Shown here piece by piece: positions 45,084 to 53,850 of a stretch of 64,000 bases of DNA. How positions within the stretch are numbered: the first letter of the stretch is position 1; each line of letters opens with the position of its first letter. Location of the stretch: assembly GCA_963754445.1 (NCBI GenBank), contig CAVWFT010000001.1, positions 1,984,001 through 2,048,000 on the forward strand, read 5' to 3'. Position numbers and translations under genes: made by a program. The notes below the pieces were generated by a model that did no database searches, was not told the origin of the DNA, and worked only from the letters and a program-made list of their open reading frames with translations. The stretch comes from Bog-473 sp963754445 (GTDB lineage Bacteria > Actinomycetota > Acidimicrobiia > Acidimicrobiales > RAAP-2).

Positions 45084-46142
45084 TCAGAGGCCGTAGATCC
45101 GTTCGGCGTTGCCCGCGCAGATGAGCTGACGCTCCTCGTCGGGGATGTCGGCGAACTGGCGGTCCACCACTTCTCTCGAGTTGGGCCAGGTGGTGGCGGG
45201 GTGTGGGAAGTCGGTCGACCACAAGATGTTCTCGACTCCCACCATGTGGCGAAGCTGGAGACCGACCTCGTCGTCCATGAAGGTGAGCGACATGTTGCGG
45301 TGGAAGTATTCGCTCGGCTTCATCCGCAGGCCGGGCAGGTCGTAGGGACCTTCCACCTTGCGGTCCAGCTGGGCCAAGAATCCGGGCACCCAGTACAGGC
45401 TGGGCTCGACCAGAACGATCTTGAGATCGGGAAAGCGTTCGAGCGTCCCGGTCAGGATCCACCAGGCGATGACCTCGGACAGGGCCAGGGAGGGCAACGA
45501 GGTGAAGATGGCGAGTTGGGGCGTCGGATCGCGCCGCCAGACGTCGTACAACCACAGCCGGTTCCCCAGGTGATGGCTGATGGAGATCCCGGTCTCCGAG
45601 AGGACGCCCCAAAGCGGGTCGTAGCGTTCGTCGTGGTAGTCGGCAAGACCGATCTCACTGGGGAAGTTGGGCAGGTGCACCGAACGTGCTCCGAGCGCGG
45701 CGAGTCGCTCGACTTCGGACACGGCATACGGGATGTCGATGATCGGGACCTGGTACGACACGACCAGGCGCTTCGGATCGTGTGCGGCGAACTCCTCGAG
45801 GTGGTCGGTGAAGGCCCGGCTGATCGGCTTCCAGTCGCCCGGGACCAGCCCGAAAGCGCGGAACGCACTGACCTCGGAGTAGATGACCTCGGCGTCGACA
45901 CCGTCGCGGTCCATGGCGGCCAGCCGGGCGACCGGGTCGCGGTAACCGGGATCCCGGAACGCGTCCATGTCCCAGTCGTCGAGCGAGAGCTTTCGACCGG
46001 CCCGGCGCTCCTCCTCCTCGCGGGCCTGCTGGGCTATGGCCGCGTCGAACGCCTCGTGCAAACCCGACGGGACCCTCTGGCGAATCACGTCGAGCGAGAC
46101 GGCGACGTGCGAATCAGCGGAGATGAGTCGGCTTCGTTCCAT
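45084..46142 (-). CDS. Amidohydrolase family protein
   Basis: 352 residues of the Amidohydro_2 family: LISADSHVAV at the N-terminus, VHLPNFPSEIGLADYHDERYDPLWG, ISISHHLGNRLWL (metal-binding His pair region), LVEPSLYWVPGFLAQL and the Asp of ILWSTDFPHPATTWPN near residue 317. It resembles the amidohydrolase at 26.6-27.8 kb, and both lie in catabolic surroundings. Divergent from the fused CoA-transferase gene across a gap with the shared operator-like motif. Confidence 0.86.
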   Translation of the reverse strand: MERSRLISADSHVAVSLDVIRQRVPSGLHEAFDAAIAQQAREEEERRAGRKLSLDDWDMDAFRDPGYRDPVARLAAMDRDGVDAEVIYSEVSAFRAFGLVPGDWKPISRAFTDHLEEFAAHDPKRLVVSYQVPIIDIPYAVSEVERLAALGARSVHLPNFPSEIGLADYHDERYDPLWGVLSETGISISHHLGNRLWLYDVWRRDPTPQLAIFTSLPSLALSEVIAWWILTGTLERFPDLKIVLVEPSLYWVPGFLAQLDRKVEGPYDLPGLRMKPSEYFHRNMSLTFMDDEVGLQLRHMVGVENILWSTDFPHPATTWPNSREVVDRQFADIPDEERQLICAGNAERIYGL

Positions 46143-46210
46143 GGGTGCTCCCCCCGGGTTGTCGGTTGGCTCGGCCTGCCCGCCGGATCCGGCTCCGGCT
46201 TGGCGAGAAC

Positions 46211-46226
46211 CATACTAGTCACTATG
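46211..46226. promoter_or_regulatory. Candidate TetR operator, copy 2
   Basis: CATACTAGTCACTATG, 15 of 16 bases identical to 43372-43387. It lies between the divergent amidohydrolase (starting at 46142) and tandem CoA-transferase (starting at 46257) genes, about 31 bases before the latter's start. Confidence 0.55.
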
Positions 46227-46256
46227 CTAAGCCGGGTTCGGCCGGAAAGGGGTGCG

Positions 46257-48716
46257 ATGGCGGGAGCTCTCGACGGAATCAAGGTTCTCGACCTGTCCTG
46301 GGGGATTGCCGGACCGGTGACCGGCATGCTGCTGGCCGACCACGGCGCCGACGTCGTGAAGATCGAGCCGCCCGGCGGCGATCCCTTTCGTGGCACACCC
46401 GGGTATGCGACCTGGCTCCGGGGCCGGCGCAGCATCGAGCTCGACCTGAAGACCGACGGCGACCGACAGGTGCTCCATGACCTGGCCCGCACGGCCGACG
46501 TGGTGATCGAGAGCTGGGCCCCCGGGACGGCGCGGCGACTGGGCGCGGATGCGGCGACGCTGACCGCGCTCAACCCGGGCCTCGTCGTGTGCTCGCTGTC
46601 GGCCTACGGGGACCACCCGGCCCACCGGGACCGCCCTGGTTACGACGCGCTCGTGGCGGCCCGGTTGGGCATCCTCGACGAACAGCGGGGCCACCTTTCC
46701 GGTGCCATCGGCCACATGCACGGCGAGGGGCCGTTCCTCGAGCACCTCGAGATCCCCGAGGGCATGGCGCCCGGAGCGGAGCGGCCGGGCCCGATCTTCA
46801 CGTACACCCCCTGGCTGAGCATGGGTTCGGCCTTCATCGCTACGACCGCCATCAGTGCGGCGCTCTACGCCCGCACGACAACCGGGCGCGGGCAGCACAT
46901 CGAGACGTCCCTCCTCCAATCGGCCATCACCCTCACGGCCTCGAAGTGGATGCGGGTGGAGCACAACGACGCTCCCTATTTCCGCTCCTGGATCTACGAC
47001 CGGAGGGCGAACAAGGGCTTCTTCCGCTGCTCCGACGGGCGCTGGACCGAGCAGTGGGTGCCCAATCCGCGCTTCGTCCTCACGAGCAGCGAGGGAGATC
47101 AGCTCGAGGTGGATCCCACTGCCGGTCGACTGCGCGACGACCCCGACCGCGTGCCGCCCGACCCGGAGAACATTGTGGTGCTGGCGCACTACTTCGAACC
47201 GATGGCGGCGGCCATGGCCCGCTTTCCCTCTCATGCGTGGGTCGAAGCAGCGGCACGCGCCGGCGTGCCGCTGCAGCCGGTCCGCACACCCGAAGAGGCG
47301 CTCTCCGACCCGGCCCTGCTGGCCGAGTCCGCCGTCGTCGAGGTCGAGCACCCCCAGCACGGCCGTCTCCGTCAGGCCGGGCTGCTGTACCACCTGAGCC
47401 GCACCCCGGGCTCGGTGGGACGCCCGGTTCCGCTGTCCGATCAGCACGGGGCCGAGGTCCGGGCCGAAGCAGCGGCCGGGGCGTCGGGACCCGACCTACT
47501 CGCATCCCCACGGACAACGGTCTCCCTCAAGGGCCCGCTGGCGGGCGTCACCGTGCTCGACCTCGGCTTCGCGGTGGCCGGTCCGTTCGGAACCCAGGTC
47601 ATGGCCGACCTGGGCGCTGACGTGATCAAGGTCAACGGATTCCGGGACCCCTGGTGGCACGCGATGCACATCGCCTACGGGTGCAATCGCAACAAGCGCA
47701 GTATCGGACTCGATCTGAAGACGGCCGACGGCCAGAGCGTGTTGCACCGGCTGCTCGCCCGGGCCGATGTCGTGCACTCCAACATGCGGGCCGACGCGCT
47801 CCGGCGGTTGCACCTCGACGAGGCCAGTGTGCGCGAGGTCAACCCGCAGATCATCTATTGCCACACCCGAGGTTTCGAGAAGGGTCCGCGGTCGGACTCA
47901 CCGGGCAACGACCAGACCGGCTTGTCGCTCGCCGGCGTCACCTACGAGGACGGCGCGACGCGGCAGGGCGGGAGTCCGTTCTGGAGTCTGACCTCCCTCG
48001 GAGACACGGGAAACGGCTTCCTCTCGGCGATGGGCGTGATCCAGGCCCTCTATCACCGGGCCCGCACCGGCGAGGCACAGGCGGTGGACACGTCGATCCT
48101 CAACGCGGGGCTCCTCCTGGCCTCGATGGCATCCATCCGCGAGGACGGGACACCACTCCCCCGCCCCCAGCTCGATGCCTTGCAGCTCTCGCTCGGACCG
48201 CTCTACCGTCTCTACGAGACCGCAGACGGATGGATCTGCCTCGCCGCCTTGACGGAGGACCACTGGCACCGCCTGGCCCGGTGCCTCGGCCACGACGAGT
48301 GGACGGTCGATCCGCGCTTCGCGAACGCGACTTGGCGTGACCGGCATCGGATCGAACTCGAGACCTTGATCGGCGACCTGTTCCGCGACCGGAGCGCCGA
48401 CGAATTGTTCGCCGAGCTCGACGCCCATGGCGTCCCCTGTGAGCTACCGAACCCCGAGTTCGGCCGCCAGCTCTTCGACGACCCCCACGCGACGGCGATG
48501 GGACTGACCGTCCGTCACCAGCACCCGAAGCTAGGACGCTTCGAGCAATTCGGACGGAACGCCGACTTCTCCGACACGAAGCCCGAGATCTGGGGACCTC
48601 CGCCCATCTGTGGGCAGCACACCCGAGAGATCCTGGCTTCGGTCGGCTACGACGAGGCGGACATCGAGAAGCTGCTCGAGGCCCGGGCCGCGTTCGAGAA
48701 CCTGTGGGTCGATTGA
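46257..48716 (+). CDS. Tandem-fused CaiB/BaiF CoA-transferase
   Basis: 819 residues from ATG 46257 (AAAGGGG upstream). Two complete family III domains are joined head to tail. Domain 1 (1-400) starts LDGIKVLDLSWGIAGPVTGMLLADHGADVVKIEPP and has Glu216 in GQHIETSLL where most members have Asp. Domain 2 (about 420-815) starts LAGVTVLDLGFAVAGPFGTQVMADLGADVIKV and keeps Asp611 in AVDTSIL. Heterodimeric relatives such as benzylsuccinate CoA-transferase use two different subunits; this may be a covalent equivalent. The stop overlaps the next gene. Confidence 0.92.
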   Translation: MAGALDGIKVLDLSWGIAGPVTGMLLADHGADVVKIEPPGGDPFRGTPGYATWLRGRRSIELDLKTDGDRQVLHDLARTADVVIESWAPGTARRLGADAATLTALNPGLVVCSLSAYGDHPAHRDRPGYDALVAARLGILDEQRGHLSGAIGHMHGEGPFLEHLEIPEGMAPGAERPGPIFTYTPWLSMGSAFIATTAISAALYARTTTGRGQHIETSLLQSAITLTASKWMRVEHNDAPYFRSWIYDRRANKGFFRCSDGRWTEQWVPNPRFVLTSSEGDQLEVDPTAGRLRDDPDRVPPDPENIVVLAHYFEPMAAAMARFPSHAWVEAAARAGVPLQPVRTPEEALSDPALLAESAVVEVEHPQHGRLRQAGLLYHLSRTPGSVGRPVPLSDQHGAEVRAEAAAGASGPDLLASPRTTVSLKGPLAGVTVLDLGFAVAGPFGTQVMADLGADVIKVNGFRDPWWHAMHIAYGCNRNKRSIGLDLKTADGQSVLHRLLARADVVHSNMRADALRRLHLDEASVREVNPQIIYCHTRGFEKGPRSDSPGNDQTGLSLAGVTYEDGATRQGGSPFWSLTSLGDTGNGFLSAMGVIQALYHRARTGEAQAVDTSILNAGLLLASMASIREDGTPLPRPQLDALQLSLGPLYRLYETADGWICLAALTEDHWHRLARCLGHDEWTVDPRFANATWRDRHRIELETLIGDLFRDRSADELFAELDAHGVPCELPNPEFGRQLFDDPHATAMGLTVRHQHPKLGRFEQFGRNADFSDTKPEIWGPPPICGQHTREILASVGYDEADIEKLLEARAAFENLWVD

Positions 48717-49696
48717 CCGGAGCCTCGCCCTGGCAGGCCGAGGTGATGGTGGACGTCTCCACGCAGCTCGAGTCCGGACCCGTCTCGTTGCGCGGCTGGG
48801 TCAAGGGCCCGGGCGAGACGCCGGCACGCCCGCTGGTGGTCTTCTGCCTCGCCGGGGGCGGCTGCTCGACGGGCTACTTCGACCTGAGCGTCCCGGGCGA
48901 CGACGGCTACAGCATGGCCGACGCCTTCGTCGAGCGTGGCGCCGTCGTCGTGGCGGTGGACCATCCGGGTCTCGGTGCCTCCGACGCGGTCTCGGACCTC
49001 GTCGCGCTGACCCCGAGCCGCGTCGCCGCCTGCCATGCGGTCGTCGTCGAGGAGGTCGTGGACGCGTTGGCTCGTGGTGCCCTGGGCGCTCGGCCACTGC
49101 CGCGCCGCCCCTTCGTGGTGGGACTGGGTCACTCCATGGGCGGCCTCCTGGTCACGGTGCAACAGGCCCGACACCGGTCCTACGATGCCCTCGTCTGCGC
49201 CGGGACCAGTGGCAAGGGGCTGCCCGAGGTCCTCACCGCCGACGAACTGGCGGTCGCCGGTCCGGACCTGCCGAGCGTCGAGGAACGCATCCGGGCGTTG
49301 GCCCGTCTCCGCTTCGCCGCCGACTCTCCCGTGCCCCGCACGCAACCTGCGCACGGCACCTTCTTCGCCGCCGACGTCCCGGTGCGAGTCCGCCGGGCCT
49401 TCGCCGACCAGGCCGTCGCCCTGCTCCCGACCTGCGGGCTGTCCTCGATGATCCCCGACTCCGCCCACGCCGAGCGCGCCGCGATCGACGTGCCGATCTT
49501 CGTGGCCTTCGGCGACCAGGACCTGGTGGTCGACTACGCGGCATCGATGGCCCAGTACCGCAGTGTCACCGATGCCGCGCTCTACGTGCTGGCCGGGAGC
49601 GGCCACTGCCACAATCAGGCGAGCGGCCGCCAGCTCCTCTGGGGCCGTGTCCTCGACTGGCTCGAGTGCGTCTCCTCGGACCAGCGCGCCAGGTGA
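48704..49696 (+). CDS. Alpha/beta hydrolase
   Basis: About 330 residues. Three starts are possible: GTG 48704, TTG 48713 (TTGA overlap with the preceding stop) and ATG 48746. The fold shows PLVVFCLAGGGCSTGYFDLS as oxyanion loop, nucleophile GHSMGG near residue 150, AFGDQDLV acid region and GSGHCHNQ His. The complete triad supports an esterase or thioesterase activity. Co-directional with the fused CoA-transferase and probably in its operon. Confidence 0.82.
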   Translation: MGRLTGASPWQAEVMVDVSTQLESGPVSLRGWVKGPGETPARPLVVFCLAGGGCSTGYFDLSVPGDDGYSMADAFVERGAVVVAVDHPGLGASDAVSDLVALTPSRVAACHAVVVEEVVDALARGALGARPLPRRPFVVGLGHSMGGLLVTVQQARHRSYDALVCAGTSGKGLPEVLTADELAVAGPDLPSVEERIRALARLRFAADSPVPRTQPAHGTFFAADVPVRVRRAFADQAVALLPTCGLSSMIPDSAHAERAAIDVPIFVAFGDQDLVVDYAASMAQYRSVTDAALYVLAGSGHCHNQASGRQLLWGRVLDWLECVSSDQRAR

Positions 49697-49702
49697 CGGC
49701 TT

Positions 49703-51184
49703 TCAGGCGGCGGGTTCGGCCAGCGTCTTCTGCTCCAGGTACTCCTCGAAGCCGGCCACGCCCATCTCGCGGCCGATACCCGACTGCTTGAAGCCGCCGA
49801 AGGGGGCATCGGCGCCGTACCAGAGGCCGCCGTTGACGGCCATCGTGCCGGTTCGGATGCGCCGGGCCACACGGAGTACCCGATCACGATCGGTGCCCGA
49901 GACGCCGCCGGAGAGGCCGTAGATGGAGTCGTTGGCGATCCGGATCGCATCGTCGTCGTCCTCGTAGGGAATCACGACGAGGACCGGGCCGAAGATCTCC
50001 TCCTGGGCGATCGCCATCGAATTGTCGACATCGGCGAGCACCGTCGGTTGGAAGTAGAAGCCCTTTTCGAACTGGGTGGCGATGCCGCCTCCGACGACCG
50101 CTCGTGCGCCGTCCTCGATCGCTCGACGGACCATGCCGTCCATGCGCTCGAGCTGGGCCCGGTTCACGATGGCGCCGGTCATGTTGGCCGGATCCTCCGG
50201 GTCGCCGTAGGAGATCCCGGCGATCATCGCCGCGGCCGCCTCCACTCCCTCCTCGTAGCGCGCCCGGGGTAGGAGGAGTCGCGTACTCGTCGCGCACCCC
50301 TGACCACCGTGGGTGCACACGCCGAAGACCGCGGCCACCGAGGCGCCGGCGATGTCATCGACGTCGTCGAGCACGATCTGGGCCGATTTTCCACCGAGCT
50401 CGAGGAAGACGCGCTTGATCGTGGCCGAGCCTGCCTCCATGATCCGACGGCCGACCGCCGTGGACCCCGTGAAGCTCACCATGTCGACGTCCGGACTCGT
50501 CGTCAAGACCTCACCGATGGTCTTGTCGGCCGCCGTGACGACGTTGAAGACCCCGGCCGGGATGTCCGTGTGCTCCGACACGAGCCGCCCCAACGCCAGT
50601 GCCGTCCACGGCGTGTCGGGGGCCGGCTTGAGCACCACCGTGCACCCCGCAGCGAGGGCCGGCGCCACCTTGGCGATGTTGATCTGGTTCGGGTAGTTCC
50701 ACGGCGTGATGGCGGCAACCACACCGACCGCCTCCCGCTCCACCCAGCGATTGGCCGGCCCGGCCATGGTCTCGGCGACACCGAGCTGCTGCTGCCACTC
50801 GTACGTCTCGGCCAGGTCGGCGTAGTAGGGCAGGAACTTCAGTGGTTCGCCCAGTTGCGGCCCGCCCATGAGCATCCTCGGCGCCCCCACCTCGGCCACC
50901 GTGATGTCAGCGAGCTCGTCCTGGTGGTCGACCAGGGCCTGGTGGAGCTGGCGCAGGCACCGGACCCGCAGCGCGGTGTCGCGCGACCATTCCGAGTCGT
51001 CGAATTCCCGGCGGGCTGCGGTGATCGCCCGCTCCAGGTCGGCCTTGGATGCGTCGGCCGACACACCGATGACCTCTTCGTTGGCCGGGTTGATGTTGTC
51101 GAACGTTGCGCCGCCCTCCGCCTCGACGAGCTTTCCGTCGATCAAGAGCCGCTCTTCGTGCCAGGAATCTGCGTTCAGTGCCAT
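49703..51184 (-). CDS. Aldehyde dehydrogenase family protein
   Basis: 493 residues from ATG 51184 with AGAGGAGAGG upstream. It has PWNYPNQINIAKVAPALAAG near residue 161, VSFTGSTAVGRRI, catalytic Glu262 in LELGGKS, and catalytic Cys297 in GQGCATSTR. EEIFGPVLVVIPYEDDDDAI and PFGGFKQSGIGREMG are typical. It oxidises an aldehyde to an acid with NAD(P)+. Seven bases convergent with the hydrolase gene and upstream of nothing else on its strand; substrate not deducible. Confidence 0.93.
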   Translation of the reverse strand: MALNADSWHEERLLIDGKLVEAEGGATFDNINPANEEVIGVSADASKADLERAITAARREFDDSEWSRDTALRVRCLRQLHQALVDHQDELADITVAEVGAPRMLMGGPQLGEPLKFLPYYADLAETYEWQQQLGVAETMAGPANRWVEREAVGVVAAITPWNYPNQINIAKVAPALAAGCTVVLKPAPDTPWTALALGRLVSEHTDIPAGVFNVVTAADKTIGEVLTTSPDVDMVSFTGSTAVGRRIMEAGSATIKRVFLELGGKSAQIVLDDVDDIAGASVAAVFGVCTHGGQGCATSTRLLLPRARYEEGVEAAAAMIAGISYGDPEDPANMTGAIVNRAQLERMDGMVRRAIEDGARAVVGGGIATQFEKGFYFQPTVLADVDNSMAIAQEEIFGPVLVVIPYEDDDDAIRIANDSIYGLSGGVSGTDRDRVLRVARRIRTGTMAVNGGLWYGADAPFGGFKQSGIGREMGVAGFEEYLEQKTLAEPAA

Positions 51185-51362
51185 CAAACCTCTCCTCTTC
51201 GGTGACTCCCAGCATGGGTGCGATGCCCTGAACCATGCAAGCCCGCCATGATTCCGGGCCGGGCGCGGACGAGGGTACGGTACCGGCCCGGGAGTCTCGT
51301 GCGAGCTCCCGCACGGCGGTGTTCGGGGCCGGCGTCGGCCCTTCCCGTCGTTCAGCCCTCGA

Positions 51363-52175
51363 TCACTGCGCCCCCGAGATGCGCTCGACGACGGCATCGG
51401 TCACGGATCCGAGTGAGCCGAGGGCCGCACCGGCGTCCGACGCTGCGGCCCGGGCCACGGCCACGTCCTTCTCGATGAAACGCCCGGCGCCGGCGATGAC
51501 CTGATGGCCCGACCCCATCGACGCCACCAGGTCGAGGGCATAACTCGACCCGCTGCACGAGTGCAGCGTCTGCGCGACGAGGGCCGGATCGAGGCCGAAG
51601 GCCCCACTGAGCTCGGCCGCCTCGACGGCGAGCTCCACGTGGGCTCCGAAGAGCAGGTTGTTGAGCAGCTTCACCTTCTGGCCCGCGCCGACGCCGCCGA
51701 CGTGCACCACCTCCGTGGCGTAGGCCGCGAAGAGCGGGCGGCAGCGGTCCACGTGCTCGGCGCGGCCACCCACGAAGAGGGTCAGGGTGCCCTGGGCCAC
51801 CTGCCCGGGGCCACCGCTCCCGGGAGCATCGACCACGCCCACCCCGCGAGCCGACAGACGTTCGTGGATCGTCTCGACCGTGGTCGGACTCCCGGTCGTG
51901 TGGACGACCAGAATCGACCGGCGTTGCATGGCCTGGCCCAGTCCCTCGCTCAGCACGATGTCGCGCACCTGCTCGTCGCTGTAGACGTAGACCAGGACGA
52001 CATCTCGCTCTTGGGCCAGATGGGCGGGGGTGTCGACGCACTGCACGCCGATCGACTCGAGCTCCGCCCGCACCTCGTCACGGCGGACGAGGGCGGCCAC
52101 GTCGTGCCCGGCCGACACGATCCGATCCACCAGGGGCCGACCCATCTCCCCCGTGCCCACGATGCCGACGCGCAT
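51363..52175 (-). CDS. 3-hydroxyisobutyrate dehydrogenase-type NAD(P)-binding protein
   Basis: 270 residues; ATG 52175 shares a base with the dehydrogenase stop (TGATG). MRVGIVGTGEMGRPLVDRI binds the cofactor, DAPGSGGPGQVAQGTLTLFVGG is the substrate signature (usually DAPVSGG) and VKLLNNLLFGAHVEL contains the catalytic-type Lys. Members oxidise beta-hydroxyacids to semialdehydes or beta-ketoacids. It is coupled to a zinc alcohol dehydrogenase, so the two may act in sequence. Confidence 0.88.
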   Translation of the reverse strand: MRVGIVGTGEMGRPLVDRIVSAGHDVAALVRRDEVRAELESIGVQCVDTPAHLAQERDVVLVYVYSDEQVRDIVLSEGLGQAMQRRSILVVHTTGSPTTVETIHERLSARGVGVVDAPGSGGPGQVAQGTLTLFVGGRAEHVDRCRPLFAAYATEVVHVGGVGAGQKVKLLNNLLFGAHVELAVEAAELSGAFGLDPALVAQTLHSCSGSSYALDLVASMGSGHQVIAGAGRFIEKDVAVARAAASDAGAALGSLGSVTDAVVERISGAQ

Positions 52176-53233
52176 CAGCCCGGCTTGACGATGATCCGCG
52201 CCGGGCCCGTTGCCCGGCGGGCAGCCTCGATCGCCGCGGGTACGCCGGCCAGATCCACCGAATAACCGAACATCGGGGCGACATCGAGCCGCCCCGAGCA
52301 CACCTCTTCGAAGGCCTCGTTCCAGTGGGTCATCGACGGACCGCCGCCGAATTGGATGTTGAGTCCCTTGCGCTTCGCCACCATGGTGTGCACGTGGTCG
52401 CCCTGGGGTGGCCCGCCGGCCGAGAAGATCCTCGTGCTCCGCTCGCACCCCTTGAAGATGGCGTCGAGGACTCCCGGAACACCGACACACTCGAACACCA
52501 CACACCGCGGCAGGTCGAGAAGGTTCATCATGTCGCGCACGGGCTCGCTCGACCCGTAGGCCAACTCCCGCCAGGCGGCGTAGGGGGACAGTGCGGCCGG
52601 GTCGACCAGGACGTCGGCGCCGAGCTGGCGGGCCGTCTCACGACGCGACGCCACGAAATCCACCGCCACGATCGGACCGATGCCCAGCCGCTTGAGCGAT
52701 GCCACGGCCGACAGGCCGATGGCGCCGCACCCGATCACCAGCGGCACCTCCTTGGGCGAGACGTCGGCCCGCTTGACGTAGGACCAGCCCACGGAGATGG
52801 CGTCGGCGATCGAGACCAACTCGTCGGGGAGCGCCGAGGGCACCGCCTGGGTCATCCCCTCGGTCAAGAGGAAGTACTCGCCGAACCCTCCCGGGGCGTC
52901 GGCGCTCTGTCCGATGATGCGCACTCCCTCGGGCACGAGGAGGGCGGGAATGGAGCTCACCCTGGTGCCGGCCGGCCAACGTCTCGCGGTGGCCGGCCCG
53001 TAGTCCAGCACCTCGGCGCAGTATTCGTGCCCCATGACGATGTCGGCGTCGGCGTCGTAATTGGACAGACCGCTGTCGTCGTCGGCGTCGCCTTCGGGGT
53101 GGTCCATGAAATGGATGTCCGATGCGCAGATCCCGCAGGCCAGGGACTTCACCAGTACCTGGCCGGCCCCGGGGATCGGGTCGGCGGTCTCCCGGACCTC
53201 GATGCGCCCCGCACGGAGCACGGCCGCTCGCAT
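52175..53233 (-). CDS. Zinc-binding MDR alcohol dehydrogenase
   Basis: 352 residues. Catalytic zinc ligands are Cys36 (CGICASDIH) and His69-Glu70 (GHEYCAEV); VIGCGAIGLSAVASLKRLGIG is the NAD(P)-binding motif. The four-Cys structural zinc lobe of classical ADHs is absent. FECVGVPGVLDAIFKGC and GGPPQGDHVHTMVAKRKGL follow. Probably a secondary-alcohol or hydroxy-acid dehydrogenase. An inverted-repeat region 35-58 bases before its start resembles one near the TetR gene at 53.85 kb. Confidence 0.9.
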   Translation of the reverse strand: MRAAVLRAGRIEVRETADPIPGAGQVLVKSLACGICASDIHFMDHPEGDADDDSGLSNYDADADIVMGHEYCAEVLDYGPATARRWPAGTRVSSIPALLVPEGVRIIGQSADAPGGFGEYFLLTEGMTQAVPSALPDELVSIADAISVGWSYVKRADVSPKEVPLVIGCGAIGLSAVASLKRLGIGPIVAVDFVASRRETARQLGADVLVDPAALSPYAAWRELAYGSSEPVRDMMNLLDLPRCVVFECVGVPGVLDAIFKGCERSTRIFSAGGPPQGDHVHTMVAKRKGLNIQFGGGPSMTHWNEAFEEVCSGRLDVAPMFGYSVDLAGVPAAIEAARRATGPARIIVKPG

Positions 53234-53267
53234 GGACGGACCACCCTTTCCTCGTTCGCCTCTTAAT

Positions 53268-53291
53268 AGGACATCGTATCCTGAAAAGGAT
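53268..53291. promoter_or_regulatory. Candidate operator before the alcohol dehydrogenase
   Basis: AGGACATCGTATCCT (53268-53282) is an imperfect palindrome with AGGA/TCCT arms and overlaps a perfect hairpin ATCCT-GAAA-AGGAT (53278-53291). The first element matches 53807-53821 near the TetR gene at 10 of 15 positions. Confidence 0.42.
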
Positions 53292-53294
53292 CGA

Positions 53295-53795
53295 TCAGGC
53301 CCCGGGGGCGAGGATGTCCCGGTGCTCGGGCGTTCCGTCCAGATTGGCGTTGACGCGCTCCTTGACCTTCCAGCCCTGATCAGTCCGCACCCAATGCCAC
53401 GTGTTGGCGGAGAGCCGGGCGACCCAGAAGCGTTGTTGCTCGGGATCCCAGCGGATGTTCAGCGCGTAGCTGCGCCCACGGGCCTCGTCGCCATCGATGA
53501 CCACATGGGGCACGGTCAACACGTGGCCACACCCGTGGGTGATCAGGTCCTGGTGGCCTTGGCTCTGCACCATGCCGCTGATCTGCTCCTGGCCACGCAT
53601 GGTGATGGCACCCACGGCGTCGAACGAGCCGTCATCGGTCCAGAGCTCGGCCGTGGCCTCCGCCGAACCGCTGTCCACCGACGGGCCGTACTGCGCCACC
53701 AGCTGTGTGATCTCGAGGTGATCCTCCAACTGCCGGACCCGCGCCTCGAGTGCGGCAACGGCCTCCGAGAGGCGCTCCATCTCGCTCACCTGCAC
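53295..53795 (-). CDS. SnoaL/NTF2-like protein
   Basis: 166 residues from GTG 53795, or GTG 53789 which has AAGGGGG 5 bases upstream. A coiled-coil-prone N-terminus (MERLSEAVAALEARVRQLEDH) precedes the SnoaL_4-type cone fold: ITQLVAQYGPSVDSGSAEATAELWTDDGSFDAVG, HGCGHVLTVPHVVIDGDEARG, and WHWVRTDQGWKVKERVNANL. Family members isomerise, hydrate or simply bind ring compounds. It is divergent from the TetR gene. Confidence 0.85.
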   Translation of the reverse strand: MQVSEMERLSEAVAALEARVRQLEDHLEITQLVAQYGPSVDSGSAEATAELWTDDGSFDAVGAITMRGQEQISGMVQSQGHQDLITHGCGHVLTVPHVVIDGDEARGRSYALNIRWDPEQQRFWVARLSANTWHWVRTDQGWKVKERVNANLDGTPEHRDILAPGA

Positions 53796-53806
53796 CCCCT
53801 TGATAC

Positions 53807-53821
53807 GGGAGAATGTTTCCT
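53807..53821. promoter_or_regulatory. Candidate operator before the TetR gene
   Basis: GGGAGAATGTTTCCT lies 30-44 bases before the TetR start and just upstream of the divergent SnoaL gene. Its arms (GGGA/TCCT) and spacing parallel the element at 53268-53282. It is preceded by TTGATA (53800-53805) and followed by TATATG (53821-53826), a possible promoter with a short 15-base spacer. Confidence 0.42.
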
Positions 53822-53850
53822 ATATGTCCCGCGCACCGTACCATGGGCGG

